A stretch of 64,000 bases of DNA from JAICYJ01 sp045806525 (GTDB taxonomy: Bacteria; Actinomycetota; Thermoleophilia; Gaiellales; JAICJC01). Location of the stretch: NCBI GenBank assembly GCA_045806525.1, contig JBJMJD010000087.1, positions 1 through 64,000 on the forward strand, read 5' to 3'. Both the position numbers and the translations under genes were made by a program. Under the pieces are notes generated by a model. The model made no database searches, had not been told where the DNA came from, and saw only the letters and a program-made list of their open reading frames with translations. Shown here piece after piece: positions 24,857-35,559 of the stretch (its first letter is position 1; each line of letters starts with the position of its first letter).

Positions 24857-25336
24857 CTAGTGGTACGCGTGCATCACGGCGTGACCGCGGCCGCGGCCGA
24901 TCAGCCAGCGGTTGACCGGAACGGTGAACACGAACGCCACCGCCAGCGACACCACCAGGCTCCACCAGAACAGGCCGTCGACGAGGCCGGCGGCGAGCGC
25001 GCCCGGGACGGCGATGATGAACAGGTTATCGACGATCTCCATGGTGGTGATCGACACCGTGTCGGAGGCAAGGGCCAGGCGCGTTGCCGGGCGCAGGCTC
25101 ATCACGGCCAGCAGCGGGCGAATCGTCAGCCCGTACCCGAACGCGAACGCGAGCACGATCGAGAGCACGATCGAGGCCGCGTTGCCGAGCCCGATCGCGG
25201 TCGCGATCACCATGCCGAGCACCTCCCCGATCGCACAGCCGGTCAGGCAGTGCAGCGTCGCCGCCACAGCCAGACGCCAGGCTTCCCGCCCCTCCGTCGG
25301 GACGGGGTGTTGAGCCATTTCATGGGCCGGATCCAT
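24857..25336 (-). CDS. DUF4396 membrane protein
   Basis: 159 residues with four predicted membrane spans. The block LHCLTGCAIGEVLGMVIATA, the loop SLRPATRLALASDTVSIT, then TMEIVDNLFI, and an ending GRGHAVMHAYH match the DUF4396 family of small bacterial membrane proteins with conserved His and Cys residues, some of which resemble copper or metal handling proteins by context. Function is not established. The start is ATG 25336 with a GGGGAGAG site. A TATAAC box lies about 20 bases farther upstream. The reading frame open to 25474 upstream is not conserved. Divergent from the formate dehydrogenase operon. Confidence 0.82.
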   Translation of the reverse strand: MDPAHEMAQHPVPTEGREAWRLAVAATLHCLTGCAIGEVLGMVIATAIGLGNAASIVLSIVLAFAFGYGLTIRPLLAVMSLRPATRLALASDTVSITTMEIVDNLFIIAVPGALAAGLVDGLFWWSLVVSLAVAFVFTVPVNRWLIGRGRGHAVMHAYH

Positions 25337-25397
25337 CCTCACATCTCTCCCCGGCGTTATACCGCAGTCGAGGTGAAGCGCCGGTGCCGTCGAAGTG

Positions 25398-25461
25398 GCC
25401 GGTTCTCCACTGCCGCATCCGGCCGAGAATGGCATCATGTATGTACCGGAGCCGGTTCTCC
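25398..25461 (+). promoter_or_regulatory. Leader of the formate dehydrogenase operon with an 11-bp direct repeat
   Basis: GCCGGTTCTCC occurs at 25398-25408 and again at 25451-25461 in the 160 bp between the divergent DUF4396 and formate dehydrogenase genes. It could be an activator site. An extended ribosome site (GAGGAGGTGATC, full match to the 16S tail) follows at about 25483-25494, before ATG 25498. Confidence 0.35.
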
Positions 25462-25497
25462 GGGCGTTTTTCAAGCTTTGAGAGGAGGTGATCGGTT

Positions 25498-27447
25498 ATG
25501 CGGAAGACACTGACCCGGCTGACGCAGCCGATGGTGCGCGAGAACGGCGCGCTGCGCCCGGCCACGTGGGACGAGGCGCTCGATCGAGCCGCGAGCGGTT
25601 TCGACGCGGTGCGCGCGGCCGGCAACCCGAACGCGTTCGGGCTGTTCAGCTGCTCCAAGGCGACCAACGAGGTGAACTTCATCACCCAGAAGTTCACGCG
25701 CGTCGTCATGGGCACCAACAACATCGACAGCTGCAACCGGACTTGACACGCACCCAGCGTCGTCGGTCTGGCGACGGTGTTCGGGGCCGGGGGCGGTACC
25801 AGCTCCTACCGGGAGGTCGAGGAGACCGATCTGATCTTCCTGTGGGGCTCGAACGCTCGTGAAACCCATCCGATCTTCTTCCATCGCGTGCTGAAGGCTG
25901 TGAACAACGGCGCGCGCCTGTTCGTCGTCGATCCGCGTCGCACCGGCTCGGCCCAGTGGGCCGACACCTGGCTCGGTCTCGACGTGGGCAGCGACGTCGC
26001 GCTCTCGAACGCGATGGCGCGCGTGATCATCCACGCCGGCCTGCACAACCGCGAGTTCATTGACCGTGCCACCAGCGGCTTCGAGGAGTACGCGGCCAGC
26101 GTCGAGCCCTATACGCTGGAGCGGGCTGAGCGCGACACGGGCATCCCGGCCGAGGCGATCCGCGAGTCGGCGCTCGCCTATGCCCGTGCCGACCGGGCCA
26201 TGATCTGCTGGACGCTCGGCATCACCGAGCACCACAACGCGGTTGACAACGTGTTCGCGCTGATCAACCTGGCGCTCTTGACCGGCCACGTCGGCCGCTA
26301 CGGCTCGGGCCTGAACCCGCTGCGCGGCCAGAACAACGTGCAGGGCGGGGGCGACATGGGCGCGATCCCCAACAAGCTTCCCGGCTTTCAGGACGTCGAG
26401 GCGAACCACGAGGCACGGGCGCGGTTCGAGGCGGCCTGGGACACCACGATCCAGCCGAACTACGGATGGCACTTGACGCAGATGTTCGAGGCGATGGAGC
26501 GCGGTGAGCTGCGCTCGCTCTACGTCGTCGGCGAGAACCCGGCGCAGTCCGAGGCGGACGCCGCCCACACGCTGCACCTGCTCGAGAGCCTCGACCACCT
26601 GGTCGTCCAGGACATCTTCCTGACTCGCACGGCCGAACTGGCCGACGTCGTGCTGCCCGCGTCGGTCAGCTGGTGCGAGGCCGAGGGCACGGTCACCAAC
26701 AGCGAGCGCCGCGTGCAGCGAGTGCGTAAGGCGCTCGACCCACCCGGCCAGGCCCGCGACGACATCGAGATCGTTGTCGAGATCGCTCGGCGGATGGGCC
26801 ACGAGTGGAGCTACGACGGCCCCGAGGCGGTGTGGACGGAGCTGCGGTCGCTGTCGCCGATGCATCGCGGCATGACGTACCCGCGGCTGGCCGAGCTGGG
26901 CGGCATCCAGTGGCCGTGCTGGGATGAGCAGCACGACGGCGAGCAGTTCCTGCACGCTCGCCTGTGGGACGAGCCGAAGGCAAGCGGCGATCCGGCTCCG
27001 TTCAACGTCGTGAACAACGTGGCGCCGGTCGATGAGCTGTCGGACGAGTTCCCGATCCGGCTGACGACGGGGCGCCGCCTCGACTCCTACAACACGGGCG
27101 TCCAGAGCGGCGGCTACAGCTCGCCGCTGCGGCGGGGGGAGTCGCTCGATCTGTCGCCCGAGGACGCCGACCGCCTGGCCGTTGCCGACGGGGAGCGCGT
27201 GCGCGTCAGCTCGCGGCGGGGGTCGGTCGAAGCGCCGGTGCGGATCGATCCGACGCTGCGTCCGGGCCTGGCCTTCATGACGCTGCACTTCCCGGACCAG
27301 GTGGAGACGAACATCCTCACCATCGACGCGACCGACCCGAAGTCGGGCACCGCCGAGTTCAAGGCCAGCGCGATCCGCGTGGACAAGCTCGACGCATCGG
27401 CCGCTGAGCAGCAGACCGCCGCCGGGGCCAACGTGGCGGCCCGCTAG
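25498..27447 (+). CDS. fdhA: Formate dehydrogenase catalytic chain (selenocysteine), lacking the N-terminal FeS domain
   Basis: 649 residues when the in-frame TGA at 25744-25746 is read as selenocysteine (residue 83). Context is NNIDSCNRT-Sec-HAPSVVGL, the exact place of the Sec or Cys molybdenum/tungsten ligand in formate dehydrogenases, followed by the conserved His. The frame is open on both sides with family sequence: WGSNARETHP, VVDPRRT, LTGHVGRYGSGLNPLRGQNNVQG, and the C-terminal MGD domain (TGRRLDSYNTG to the TLHFP region). It begins at RLTQPMVRENGALRPATWDEAL, so the usual N-terminal [4Fe-4S]-MGD segment is missing; it is encoded at 29308-30246. Oxidises formate to CO2 using Mo/W-bis-MGD in the cytoplasm. 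First gene of a three-gene operon with a very strong ribosome site. Confidence 0.93.
25744..25779 (+). promoter_or_regulatory. Selenocysteine TGA codon and bacterial SECIS-like hairpin
   Basis: TGA at 25744-25746 is followed by a hairpin: CAC (25751-25753), a CCAG bulge, CGTCG (25758-25762), loop TCGGTCTGG, CGACG (25772-25776), GTG (25777-25779). The loop carries GGU in the same codon position (seventh codon after UGA) as the E. coli fdhF SECIS as I remember it. The selA, selB, selC and selD genes are not in this window. Confidence 0.75.
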
Positions 27448-27450
27448 CCG

Positions 27451-29307
<1,857 letters not shown>

Positions 29308-30246
29308 GTGAGCACCGTACCCGTCACCATCAGCCGCACCGTCGAGCTCGAGATCGACGGCGAGAGCGTCCGCGTCCGGGAGGGCGCCACCATCCTCGAC
29401 GCCTGCCGCGCGCAGGGTCGCGATCAGCCGACGCTCTGCTACGGCGACACCCTGACGCCCGTCAACGCCTGTCGTGTGTGCGTGGTCGAGGTCGAGGGCT
29501 CGCGGGTGCTGGTGCCGAGCTGTGCACGCAAGGCGGAGGACGGCATGGTGGTCAGGACCGACACCGAGCGCGTCCGCCACAGCCGCAAGATGGTGCTCGA
29601 GTTTCTGGGCTCCAGCGTCGACCTGACCACGGCGCCGGACGTGGACGGCTGGATGAACGAGTACGACGCCAGGCCCGAGCGCTACGGCCCGCCCGCGCCG
29701 CCCGCTGCCGAGGGCGCGCGCGACCGCGCCCAGGCCGGGCACCACCACGCGGGCGACGGCCAGACGGCCGCGACCGTGGCCCAGCCCGTGAAGGTGGACA
29801 ACGAGAGCTACATCCGCGACTACGCGAAGTGCATCCTCTGCTACAAGTGCGTCGAGGGTTGCGGCACCGACTGGCAGAACACCTTTGCGATCGCGGTGGC
29901 CGGACGCGGATTCGACGCGCGCATCTCCACGGAGTACGCGGCCCCGCTGCCCGACTCGGCATGCGTCTACTGCGGGAACTGCATCGCGGTCTGCCCGACC
30001 GGCGCGCTGATGTTCAAGAGCGAGCACGACATGCGCGAGGACGGCACCTGGGACGAGAGCGAGCAGACGGTGACCGAGACGATCTGCTCGTACTGCGGCG
30101 TTGGCTGCAGCCTGGAGCTGCACGTGCAGGACAACTCGATCGTGAAGGTCACCTCGCCGCTCGATCACGGGATCACGCGCGGGAACCTCTGCGTGAAGGG
30201 ACGGTTCGGCTACCAGTACGTGCAGAACCGCGCCGACGGGGAGTAG
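29308..30246 (+). CDS. Formate dehydrogenase N-terminal FeS arm encoded as a separate protein
   Basis: 312 residues. A [2Fe-2S] ferredoxin domain (about 10-90; LCYGDTLTPVNACRVCVVEV), a linker with a His-rich stretch, two [4Fe-4S] clusters (CILCYKCVEGC and CVYCGNCIAVCP, about 170-225), and at the C-terminus the [4Fe-4S] domain of molybdopterin oxidoreductases (TICSYCGVGCSLEL to GNLCVKGRFGYQYVQN, about 255-308). This is exactly the N-terminal arm of FdsA/FdhA-type alpha subunits and it stops where the detached catalytic chain begins, followed by TAG. It should wire the Mo/W site to the flavin subunit by joining non-covalently. GTG 29308 directly follows the previous TGA. Confidence 0.92.
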   Translation: MSTVPVTISRTVELEIDGESVRVREGATILDACRAQGRDQPTLCYGDTLTPVNACRVCVVEVEGSRVLVPSCARKAEDGMVVRTDTERVRHSRKMVLEFLGSSVDLTTAPDVDGWMNEYDARPERYGPPAPPAAEGARDRAQAGHHHAGDGQTAATVAQPVKVDNESYIRDYAKCILCYKCVEGCGTDWQNTFAIAVAGRGFDARISTEYAAPLPDSACVYCGNCIAVCPTGALMFKSEHDMREDGTWDESEQTVTETICSYCGVGCSLELHVQDNSIVKVTSPLDHGITRGNLCVKGRFGYQYVQNRADGE

Positions 30247-30252
30247 ATCCGG

Positions 30253-30267
30253 AGGCCAGATCGGCCT
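30253..30267 (+). terminator. Weak hairpin after the formate dehydrogenase operon
   Basis: AGGCC-AGATC-GGCCT followed by TTCCCC, seven bases after the stop of the last gene. The stem is only five base pairs. Confidence 0.3.
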
Positions 30268-30398
30268 TTCCCCACGGATCCGAGGACTGCTTCCAGTTTC
30301 CTGCGAGGATCCGTACACAGATCTCAGGCCCTGTTTACACCCTCATCACAGCCGCAGCCGATGGTGAGGGCTGTACCCCGGAGCCAGCAGGAGGATCC

Positions 30399-31427
30399 AT
30401 GCCCCGACCCCGATCGCTTACAACGCTGCTCGTCGCAGCCACCGCCCTGGCCATGTTCGCGGCCTTCACACCCGGCGCCAGCGGCCAGATCCGTGCGTCA
30501 GCCAGCGCCGTCCCGGCCGCCGTCACCAAAGCGCCGTGGCCGCGGCCGGCAGTCCCCAATGCGATCAGGATCCGGCTCCACGTCGGCACGGACACGCTGC
30601 ACCTCAAGGATTCGCGCAACTACATCCTGCGCATGCCCAGGGTCAAGAAGACCGGCCCGCTGTTCATCCGCGGCGGCGGCAACGTCCGCCTGGTCGGCGG
30701 CTTCATGTCCACCAGGGTCAAGGGCCCGAACATCGTGATCATGGACGACGGCGGCACCCGCAACGGGCGCATCGTCCACATCGAGGGTCTGCTGATCAAC
30801 GGGTCGAGCAGGGTGCCGTCCGACGGCATCAAGATCAAGGCTCCCCATACGATCGTGCAGCTCGAGCACGACCGCATCGTCGGCCTGCACGGCTCGCTGC
30901 GGGGCTACCACGCCGACGTTGTGCAGCCAGGAGGCGGCGTGAAGGAACTGCTGATCGACGACTTCACCGGCTCGAGCCACTACAACAACTTCTACTTCCG
31001 GCGGGAGACCAACCCGCTGAAGCCGGCCATCGGGCGGGTCATCATCGAGAACGCCAACATGTTCGGCTACCAGAACCCCGGGACGATTCCGCGCCACACC
31101 CTGCGGGGCATCTCGATCGGCACGCAGCCGAACCCGCCGTCGAACGACAGTTCGGCGCTCAACTGCAACGTCACGAACGCGCTGTGGATGAGGAACTTCT
31201 GGGTGCGCCCGCCGCACGGCGTGCGTCCCGCGCAGTTCGTCTACCCACACGACCGCATGCGCGGCTCCGCGGCCCGCTGCGACTCCGCCTACAAGGCGAG
31301 CACGCACAGCGTCGACTGGCCCCACCTGCGGGCGTCGAACGGTGGCGTCGTGCACGGCGTCGTGCGTGTCGGCGTCCATCGCGCGTTCGTGCGAGCTCGT
31401 ACCGTGGGACTCCACTACCGCGGGTAG
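30399..31427 (+). CDS. Secreted right-handed parallel beta-helix-like protein
   Basis: 342 residues. Signal peptide (PRPRSLTTLLVAATALAMFAAFTPGASG). The body has the strand-turn repeats of a parallel beta-helix: LRMPRVKKTGPLFIRGGGNVRLVGG, IVIMDDGG, RIVHIEGLLING, DGIKIKAPHTIVQLEHDRIVGL, VVQPGGGVKELLIDDFTG, IGRVIIENANMFGYQNPG. No catalytic motif of a known lyase stands out, and the late part (RMRGSAARCDSAY) is unlike the repeats. Likely an extracellular carbohydrate-binding or carbohydrate-active protein; function not assigned. ATG 30399 follows a perfect AGGAGG site. The next gene starts 54 bases on. Confidence 0.8.
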   Translation: MPRPRSLTTLLVAATALAMFAAFTPGASGQIRASASAVPAAVTKAPWPRPAVPNAIRIRLHVGTDTLHLKDSRNYILRMPRVKKTGPLFIRGGGNVRLVGGFMSTRVKGPNIVIMDDGGTRNGRIVHIEGLLINGSSRVPSDGIKIKAPHTIVQLEHDRIVGLHGSLRGYHADVVQPGGGVKELLIDDFTGSSHYNNFYFRRETNPLKPAIGRVIIENANMFGYQNPGTIPRHTLRGISIGTQPNPPSNDSSALNCNVTNALWMRNFWVRPPHGVRPAQFVYPHDRMRGSAARCDSAYKASTHSVDWPHLRASNGGVVHGVVRVGVHRAFVRARTVGLHYRG

Positions 31428-31481
31428 AGTACGCCTGAGCCCCGAAGGATCGGGGGCCGGCACGTCGCGTGGAGGTTTGTG

Positions 31482-32291
31482 GTGGGGCTTCGAACTCGCC
31501 GGAGCACCGGCCGGGAGCTGCAGCTCGTCCTGGCCAGTCACGAGTGGCCGGCGGGTGGGTCGCTCAACGGCGAGGTGCGGGGCGCCGACGACGCCGTCAC
31601 CATCACGATCGTGCGGCTCGAGCGCTCTCCCTCGGCCACGCTGTCGTTCGGCGTCAGCGACTGCGAAGTGGTGCCGGTCGACGGCCGCGCGGAGTTCGAG
31701 CTGCCGCTGCCCGACGGGCTGCCACCGGGCTGGTCGGGGGAGCGGACGGGGCTCGGGTACGCGATCCGTGCCCTCAGCGGCTCGCGCCGCAACCGCCGGC
31801 ACGGAGCGGTGCCGTTGGTGATCTCAGGCGGCGAGCAGGCGATCCACCAGAGCCACCATGCCGACCGCGTGATCGCGTCGCACCCGGGGCGCCGGTTTCA
31901 CCTGGAGCTGTCCGACGTCCGACTGCAGGGCGGCGGCCACATCCAGTGCCGCGTGCACGCCGAGCAGGGGCTCGACGAGGGCAGCGTCGTGATCGTTGCC
32001 CGCTTCGAGGAGGCGTGGCGCACCAATCTGCGGATCCGCAACCGCAGGCATCCGCCGCTCTGGCACAGCCGGTCGCTGTGGCAGGAGCAGGCCACGGTCG
32101 AGCTGGGCGGGGACCGGCGCTGGTATCCGTGCAGCTTCGACATCCCGGTCGGGCTGCCGCCCGCCGTCGAGGCCCGCACGCTCGCCTGGCGGTACGAGAT
32201 CGACGCACGGCGGGCGCCGCGGCGGGGAGTGGCGGATCACGCCGCGCTGACGCCCCTGCGCTTCGACCTCGCTCAGCCGCCGTCCGCGTAG
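31482..32291 (+). CDS. Hypothetical protein, possible arrestin/Spo0M-like beta-sandwich
   Basis: 269 residues, soluble, rich in beta strands. There are two similar halves: LQLVLASHEWPAGGSLNGEV, TITIVRLERSPSATLSFG and FELPLPDGLPPGW in the first; FHLELSDVRLQGGGHIQCRV, SVVIVARFEEAWRT and FDIPVGLPPAVEARTLAWRYEIDA in the second. The Phe-x-Ile-Pro...Trp-x-Tyr ending is reminiscent of arrestin-type domains, but I cannot confirm a family. GGAGG at 31471-31475 is six bases before the second of two adjacent GTG codons, so 31482 is preferred to 31479. The 3' end overlaps the convergent spermidine-synthase-like gene by 19 bases. Confidence 0.72.
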   Translation: MGLRTRRSTGRELQLVLASHEWPAGGSLNGEVRGADDAVTITIVRLERSPSATLSFGVSDCEVVPVDGRAEFELPLPDGLPPGWSGERTGLGYAIRALSGSRRNRRHGAVPLVISGGEQAIHQSHHADRVIASHPGRRFHLELSDVRLQGGGHIQCRVHAEQGLDEGSVVIVARFEEAWRTNLRIRNRRHPPLWHSRSLWQEQATVELGGDRRWYPCSFDIPVGLPPAVEARTLAWRYEIDARRAPRRGVADHAALTPLRFDLAQPPSA

Positions 32292-33748
32292 CGCACGATC
32301 AGCTGGTCGGTCAGCCATTCCACCGGCGCTCGGTCGTCGGTCAGCGGGTCGCTGGACGGCGCCTGCGGTTGCAGCCCCTCGGCGAGATCGGCAGCGGGGT
32401 CGAGCGCGGGCGCGGCGGCCGCCAGGCGGGCGCGCAGCCGGGAGGCCGAGACCGGCCGCGTGAACCCGGCCACGATCTCGTTGAAGCCACCGGCCCGCCA
32501 GCGGTAGACCCTGGGGAAGACCGTGGCCATGGTGCCCGCGATGGCGCTGGGCAGCCGCTCGTCGCCGGGGATGGTGCCGACGTTCGCCATCACCATCCCG
32601 CCCGGCCGCAGCCGCTCGTCCGCCAGCCTCCAGAACTCCTGCGTGGTCAGGTAGAACGGGATGTACGGCTGGCGGAACGCGTCCAGGAAGATGGCGTCGT
32701 AGCGAGTCGCGTGGGTGTCCAGGTAGGGTCGGCCGTCGGCCGTGGCCACGCGCACACGCGGGTTCGATGCCAGGCCGAAGTAGCGGCGCCCGATGGCGGT
32801 GACCTCGGGGTCGAGCTCGATGCCGAGCACGTTCGTGGCGGGCCAGAAGGTGCCGTAGGCGCGGCCGACGGTGCCACCCGCGTACCCGATCATCGCCAGC
32901 GACTCGAACCCGCGACCGTGCATCACGGGCGCCAGCAGGAACTGGTCCCAGTAGCCGCCGGTGAGAACGCGGTTGCGGTGCCAGACCGAGTGCTCCGCCC
33001 AGCCCTCGTTCAGGTGCAGCACGCGCCCCCCGTCGGCCGTCGACTGCACCTGGATGAACTGGTATGCGGACTCGCCCTCCCAGATCACACCCGCCCCTGG
33101 CTTCACCAGCCCGGGCGGCACCAGCGCCAGCGCCACCGCCGCGGCCGGTGCCAGCACGTATCGCCAGCCGAGCGCCGGCGTCGCCGCCAGCGCCAGCACG
33201 GCGGCCGTGGCCAGCATGGTGCGGCGAGTGCCGATCAGCGGGATCAGCAGCACCACCGGCAGGAAGGTGCCGAGGATCGACCCGGCGGTGGACAGCGCGT
33301 ACAGCCGCCCGGCGATCTCGCCGGCCCGCTCGACCGAGTCAACGGCGAGTCGCACCGCGAACGGTGACACCATCCCAAGCAGCGTGATCGGTACCGAGAA
33401 CAGCGCCATGGAGGCGAAGAACGAGCCCAGGAAGGCGCCCACCGACGCTTCCGCGAATGCGCCCACCGCGGCCGAGAGCAGCGGCTCGGACACGAACGGG
33501 ATCACGGCGATCGCCATCGCAGCGCACACGATCAGCCGGCACATGTAGGGCAGGCTGGGGTGGCGGTCGGCCAGCCGGCCACCCCAGAAGTAGCCAACCG
33601 AGAGGTAGATCAGGATCAGGCCGATGATGTTCGCCCAGATCAGGATCGAGGCTCCGAAGAAGGGCGCCAGCAGCCGCGAGGCGCACATCTCGGTGGCCAT
33701 CGTGCCTGCGCCGGCTACGAACACCAGCGGGTAGAGGAGTCGGTTCAC
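32273..33748 (-). CDS. Membrane protein fused to a spermidine-synthase-like domain
   Basis: 491 residues. The N-terminal half has seven or eight membrane spans (LLYPLVFVAGAGTMATEMCASRLLAPFFG is the family's usual start). The second half is a spermidine-synthase/methyltransferase-type Rossmann fold: LNEGWAEHSVWHRNRVLTGGYWDQF, SLAMIGYAGGTVGRAYG, NVLGIELDPEV, RVATADGRPYLD and YDAIFLDAFRQPYIPFYLTT. This matches the fused MFS/spermidine-synthase proteins common in actinobacteria, whose substrate is not known. The aminopropyltransferase acidic residues are only partly recognisable, so polyamine synthesis should not be assumed. GTG 33748 lies nine bases after a TAGGCT box. Confidence 0.85.
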   Translation of the reverse strand: MNRLLYPLVFVAGAGTMATEMCASRLLAPFFGASILIWANIIGLILIYLSVGYFWGGRLADRHPSLPYMCRLIVCAAMAIAVIPFVSEPLLSAAVGAFAEASVGAFLGSFFASMALFSVPITLLGMVSPFAVRLAVDSVERAGEIAGRLYALSTAGSILGTFLPVVLLIPLIGTRRTMLATAAVLALAATPALGWRYVLAPAAAVALALVPPGLVKPGAGVIWEGESAYQFIQVQSTADGGRVLHLNEGWAEHSVWHRNRVLTGGYWDQFLLAPVMHGRGFESLAMIGYAGGTVGRAYGTFWPATNVLGIELDPEVTAIGRRYFGLASNPRVRVATADGRPYLDTHATRYDAIFLDAFRQPYIPFYLTTQEFWRLADERLRPGGMVMANVGTIPGDERLPSAIAGTMATVFPRVYRWRAGGFNEIVAGFTRPVSASRLRARLAAAAPALDPAADLAEGLQPQAPSSDPLTDDRAPVEWLTDQLIVRYADGG

Positions 33749-33853
33749 CTCGGCCGCAGCCTATCGGCCACCACCTCGCGGATCATAGGGTCGATCGTAG
33801 CCCGTCGTCCGTCTGGTAGAACCCGTCGAGATGGGTGACGATCGACGCGGCTG

Positions 33854-34099
33854 ATGGGCGACCGGTGGGTGCAGTCGTTCCGGTCGCTGGCCGAGCCGAT
33901 CCTGGCCCGGCCCGGCGGTGCGCGGCTGGTGGCCGTCGACGGGTAGGGCGGCGCCGGCACGTCCATGTTCGCCGCCCGGCTGGCGGTCGCGTTGGGCGGT
34001 GCTGCGGTCGTGCACACCGACGACTTCGCAGTCGACGGCAACCCGGGCATCGACCACGATCAGGAGACGGAGTTCGTGCGGATCGGGGCGGGCCTATGA
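33854..34099 (+). pseudogene. Remnant of a uridine-kinase-like P-loop kinase
   Basis: An 82-codon stretch reads RLVAVDG-stop-GGAGTSMFAARLAVALGG and then VVHTDDFAVD. This is the start of a P-loop nucleotide kinase of the uridine-kinase type (VAVDG-x-GGAGKST and a HTDDF strand). An amber TAG (33944-33946) sits inside the P-loop, the P-loop Lys is Thr, and the gene ends after the HTDDF strand, so most of the enzyme is gone. Its final TGA overlaps an ATG at 34096 of the following gene. Confidence 0.7.
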
Positions 34100-34100
34100 T
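34095..34100 (+). promoter_or_regulatory. -10 box TATGAT of the DUF1348 gene
   Basis: TATGAT, seven bases, then ATG 34108. It favours that start over ATG 34096. Confidence 0.4.
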
Positions 34101-34107
34101 CCCTGGC

Positions 34108-34569
34108 ATGTCAGCCGTCGAGCGCCCACCGTTTCCGCCGTTCACCGAGGAGGATGCGTGGAAGAAGGTGCTGGCGGCCGAGGCGGCGTGGAACACGCGG
34201 GATCCCGACCGCGTCGTCCTTGCCTACACCAAGGACACGCAGTGGCGGAACCGCGACGAGTTCCTGTCGGGCCGCGAGGAGGTGCACGCGTTCCTGGTGC
34301 GCAAGTGGCAGAAGGAGCTCGACTACGTGCTGCGCAAGGATCTCTGGGCGTTCGCCGGCAACCGCATCGCCGTGCGGTTCCAGTACGAGTGGCATGACGG
34401 GGACGGCCGCTGGTGGCGGTCGTACGGCAATGAGAACTGGGAGTTCGAGGACAACGGGCTGATGCGGCGGCGCGAGGCCAGCATCAACGACGTCTCGATC
34501 GAGCCTGCCGACCGCCGCATCGACGGCCCCAGGGCGGAGGGAGACAGCGCCGGCATCCCGCTGCGCTGA
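34108..34569 (+). CDS. DUF1348 / SnoaL-like (NTF2-fold) protein
   Basis: 153 residues. ERPPFPPFTEEDAWKKVLAAEAAWNTRDPDRVVLAYTKD, then WRNRDEFLSGREEVHAFLVRKW, IAVRFQYEWHD and YGNENWEFEDNGLMRRREASIND. This is the highly conserved DUF1348 pattern, a cone-shaped NTF2 fold. Members are widespread and of unknown activity. The start ATG 34108 gives the usual N-terminus and lies seven bases after TATGAT; ATG 34096 is possible. The DsbA-like gene follows after seven bases and is probably co-transcribed. Confidence 0.88.
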   Translation: MSAVERPPFPPFTEEDAWKKVLAAEAAWNTRDPDRVVLAYTKDTQWRNRDEFLSGREEVHAFLVRKWQKELDYVLRKDLWAFAGNRIAVRFQYEWHDGDGRWWRSYGNENWEFEDNGLMRRREASINDVSIEPADRRIDGPRAEGDSAGIPLR

Positions 34570-34576
34570 CGATGTC

Positions 34577-35239
34577 GTGACCGATCGGGCACCCGCACTG
34601 ACGCTCGAGATCTGGTCGGACGTGGTCTGCTCATGGTGCTACGTGGGCAAGCGCTACCTCGAGCAGGCGCTCGAGATGGTGCCCGACCGCGAGCTCGTCG
34701 ATCTGCGCTGGCGCAGCTTCGAGCTGGATCCGACGCTGCCGGCCGACGCCGGATCGGCCGACGAGGAGCTGGCCCGGCGCCGCGGCATCAGCCTCGAGGA
34801 GGCGCGCGCGATGCACGAGGAGACGGAGCGGATGGGTGCCGAGATGGGGCTCACGTTCGACTTCGCCCATGCCCGCCGCGGCAACACCTTCGACGCCCAC
34901 CGGGTGCTGCACATGGCGCACGCCGCCGGCCTGCAGAACGCCGTCCAGGATCAGCTGATGGCGGCGTACTTCGCCGAAGGCGAGCCGATCGGAGACCCGG
35001 CGGCGCTGGCGGCTGCGGCCGGCCGCGGAGGGCTCGACCCGGCGGCCGTGAGCGAGATGCTGGCGAGCGATGGCTACGTCGTGGACGTCCGCGCCGACGA
35101 GACCGACGCGCTCGAGCTGGGTATCAGCTCGGTGCCCTTCTTCGTCTTCAACCGCCGTTATGGACTGGCCGGCGCTCACCCGCCGGAGGCGATCGTCGAG
35201 ACGATCGAGCGCGCGCGCCTCGGCGACGAGACGGCCTGA
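34577..35239 (+). CDS. DsbA-family (FrnE-like) thiol oxidoreductase
   Basis: 220 residues, cytoplasmic (no signal peptide). Thioredoxin fold with the active site DVVCSWCYVGKRYLEQAL, Cys18 and Cys21, a helical insertion (about 60-165), and the cis-Pro loop ISSVPFFVFNRRYGLAGA near 190. This is the FrnE/2-hydroxychromene-2-carboxylate-isomerase-like branch, which includes polyketide-associated and stress-related thiol oxidoreductases. Starts at GTG 34577, seven bases after the DUF1348 stop. Confidence 0.9.
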   Translation: MTDRAPALTLEIWSDVVCSWCYVGKRYLEQALEMVPDRELVDLRWRSFELDPTLPADAGSADEELARRRGISLEEARAMHEETERMGAEMGLTFDFAHARRGNTFDAHRVLHMAHAAGLQNAVQDQLMAAYFAEGEPIGDPAALAAAAGRGGLDPAAVSEMLASDGYVVDVRADETDALELGISSVPFFVFNRRYGLAGAHPPEAIVETIERARLGDETA

Positions 35240-35559
35240 TCCCGGCCATTTGTCCCGAGCCGGCAACGACGGCTCACGTCGCTCACTCAGCCGTGCAACG
35301 CCCGGCGCGCTCTTAACGGAGTCAAACACCGACTCGGGCGGCGATGGCGGTCCGGCACGGGAACGTGACGTGTCGTGACGAGCCCGTGGTGCGTGGCCGC
35401 GTGGCTGCGCGGGAGCCGGTCTGGGGTCGTGATGTTCGTGCCGGACCGGCCGTGTGGATCGTCACAGATCCCGACGGGGCGTTTACGGCGGCGTGAGCTT
35501 CGTTGCAGGTTTGCGTGTCACGCGCCGGTCGCGGCGCTGCAAACGCGTCGCCGCCCAGC
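35240..35559. other. Convergent intergenic region with a hairpin
   Basis: 320 bp between the ends of the DsbA-like gene (plus strand) and the VOC gene (minus strand). GAGCCG-GCAACGA-CGGCTC at 35257-35275 could act as a terminator. A 25-bp element shared with 53625-53649 lies at 35369-35393. No gene is visible. Confidence 0.5.
35369..35393 (+). repeat. Dispersed 25-bp element, copy A
   Basis: CGTGTCGTGACGAG, then CCCGTGGTGCG. It matches 53625-53649 at 23 of 25 positions. Both copies sit between convergent genes. Confidence 0.5.

Noticed and set aside
25498..25746. Formate dehydrogenase read as a pseudogene broken by a stop
   Set aside because: The TGA is exactly at the Sec position and a SECIS-like hairpin follows; all other parts are intact.
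32273..33748. Spermidine synthase making polyamines for the Puu-like genes
   Set aside because: The fused membrane family is of unknown substrate and key aminopropyltransferase residues are not clearly kept.
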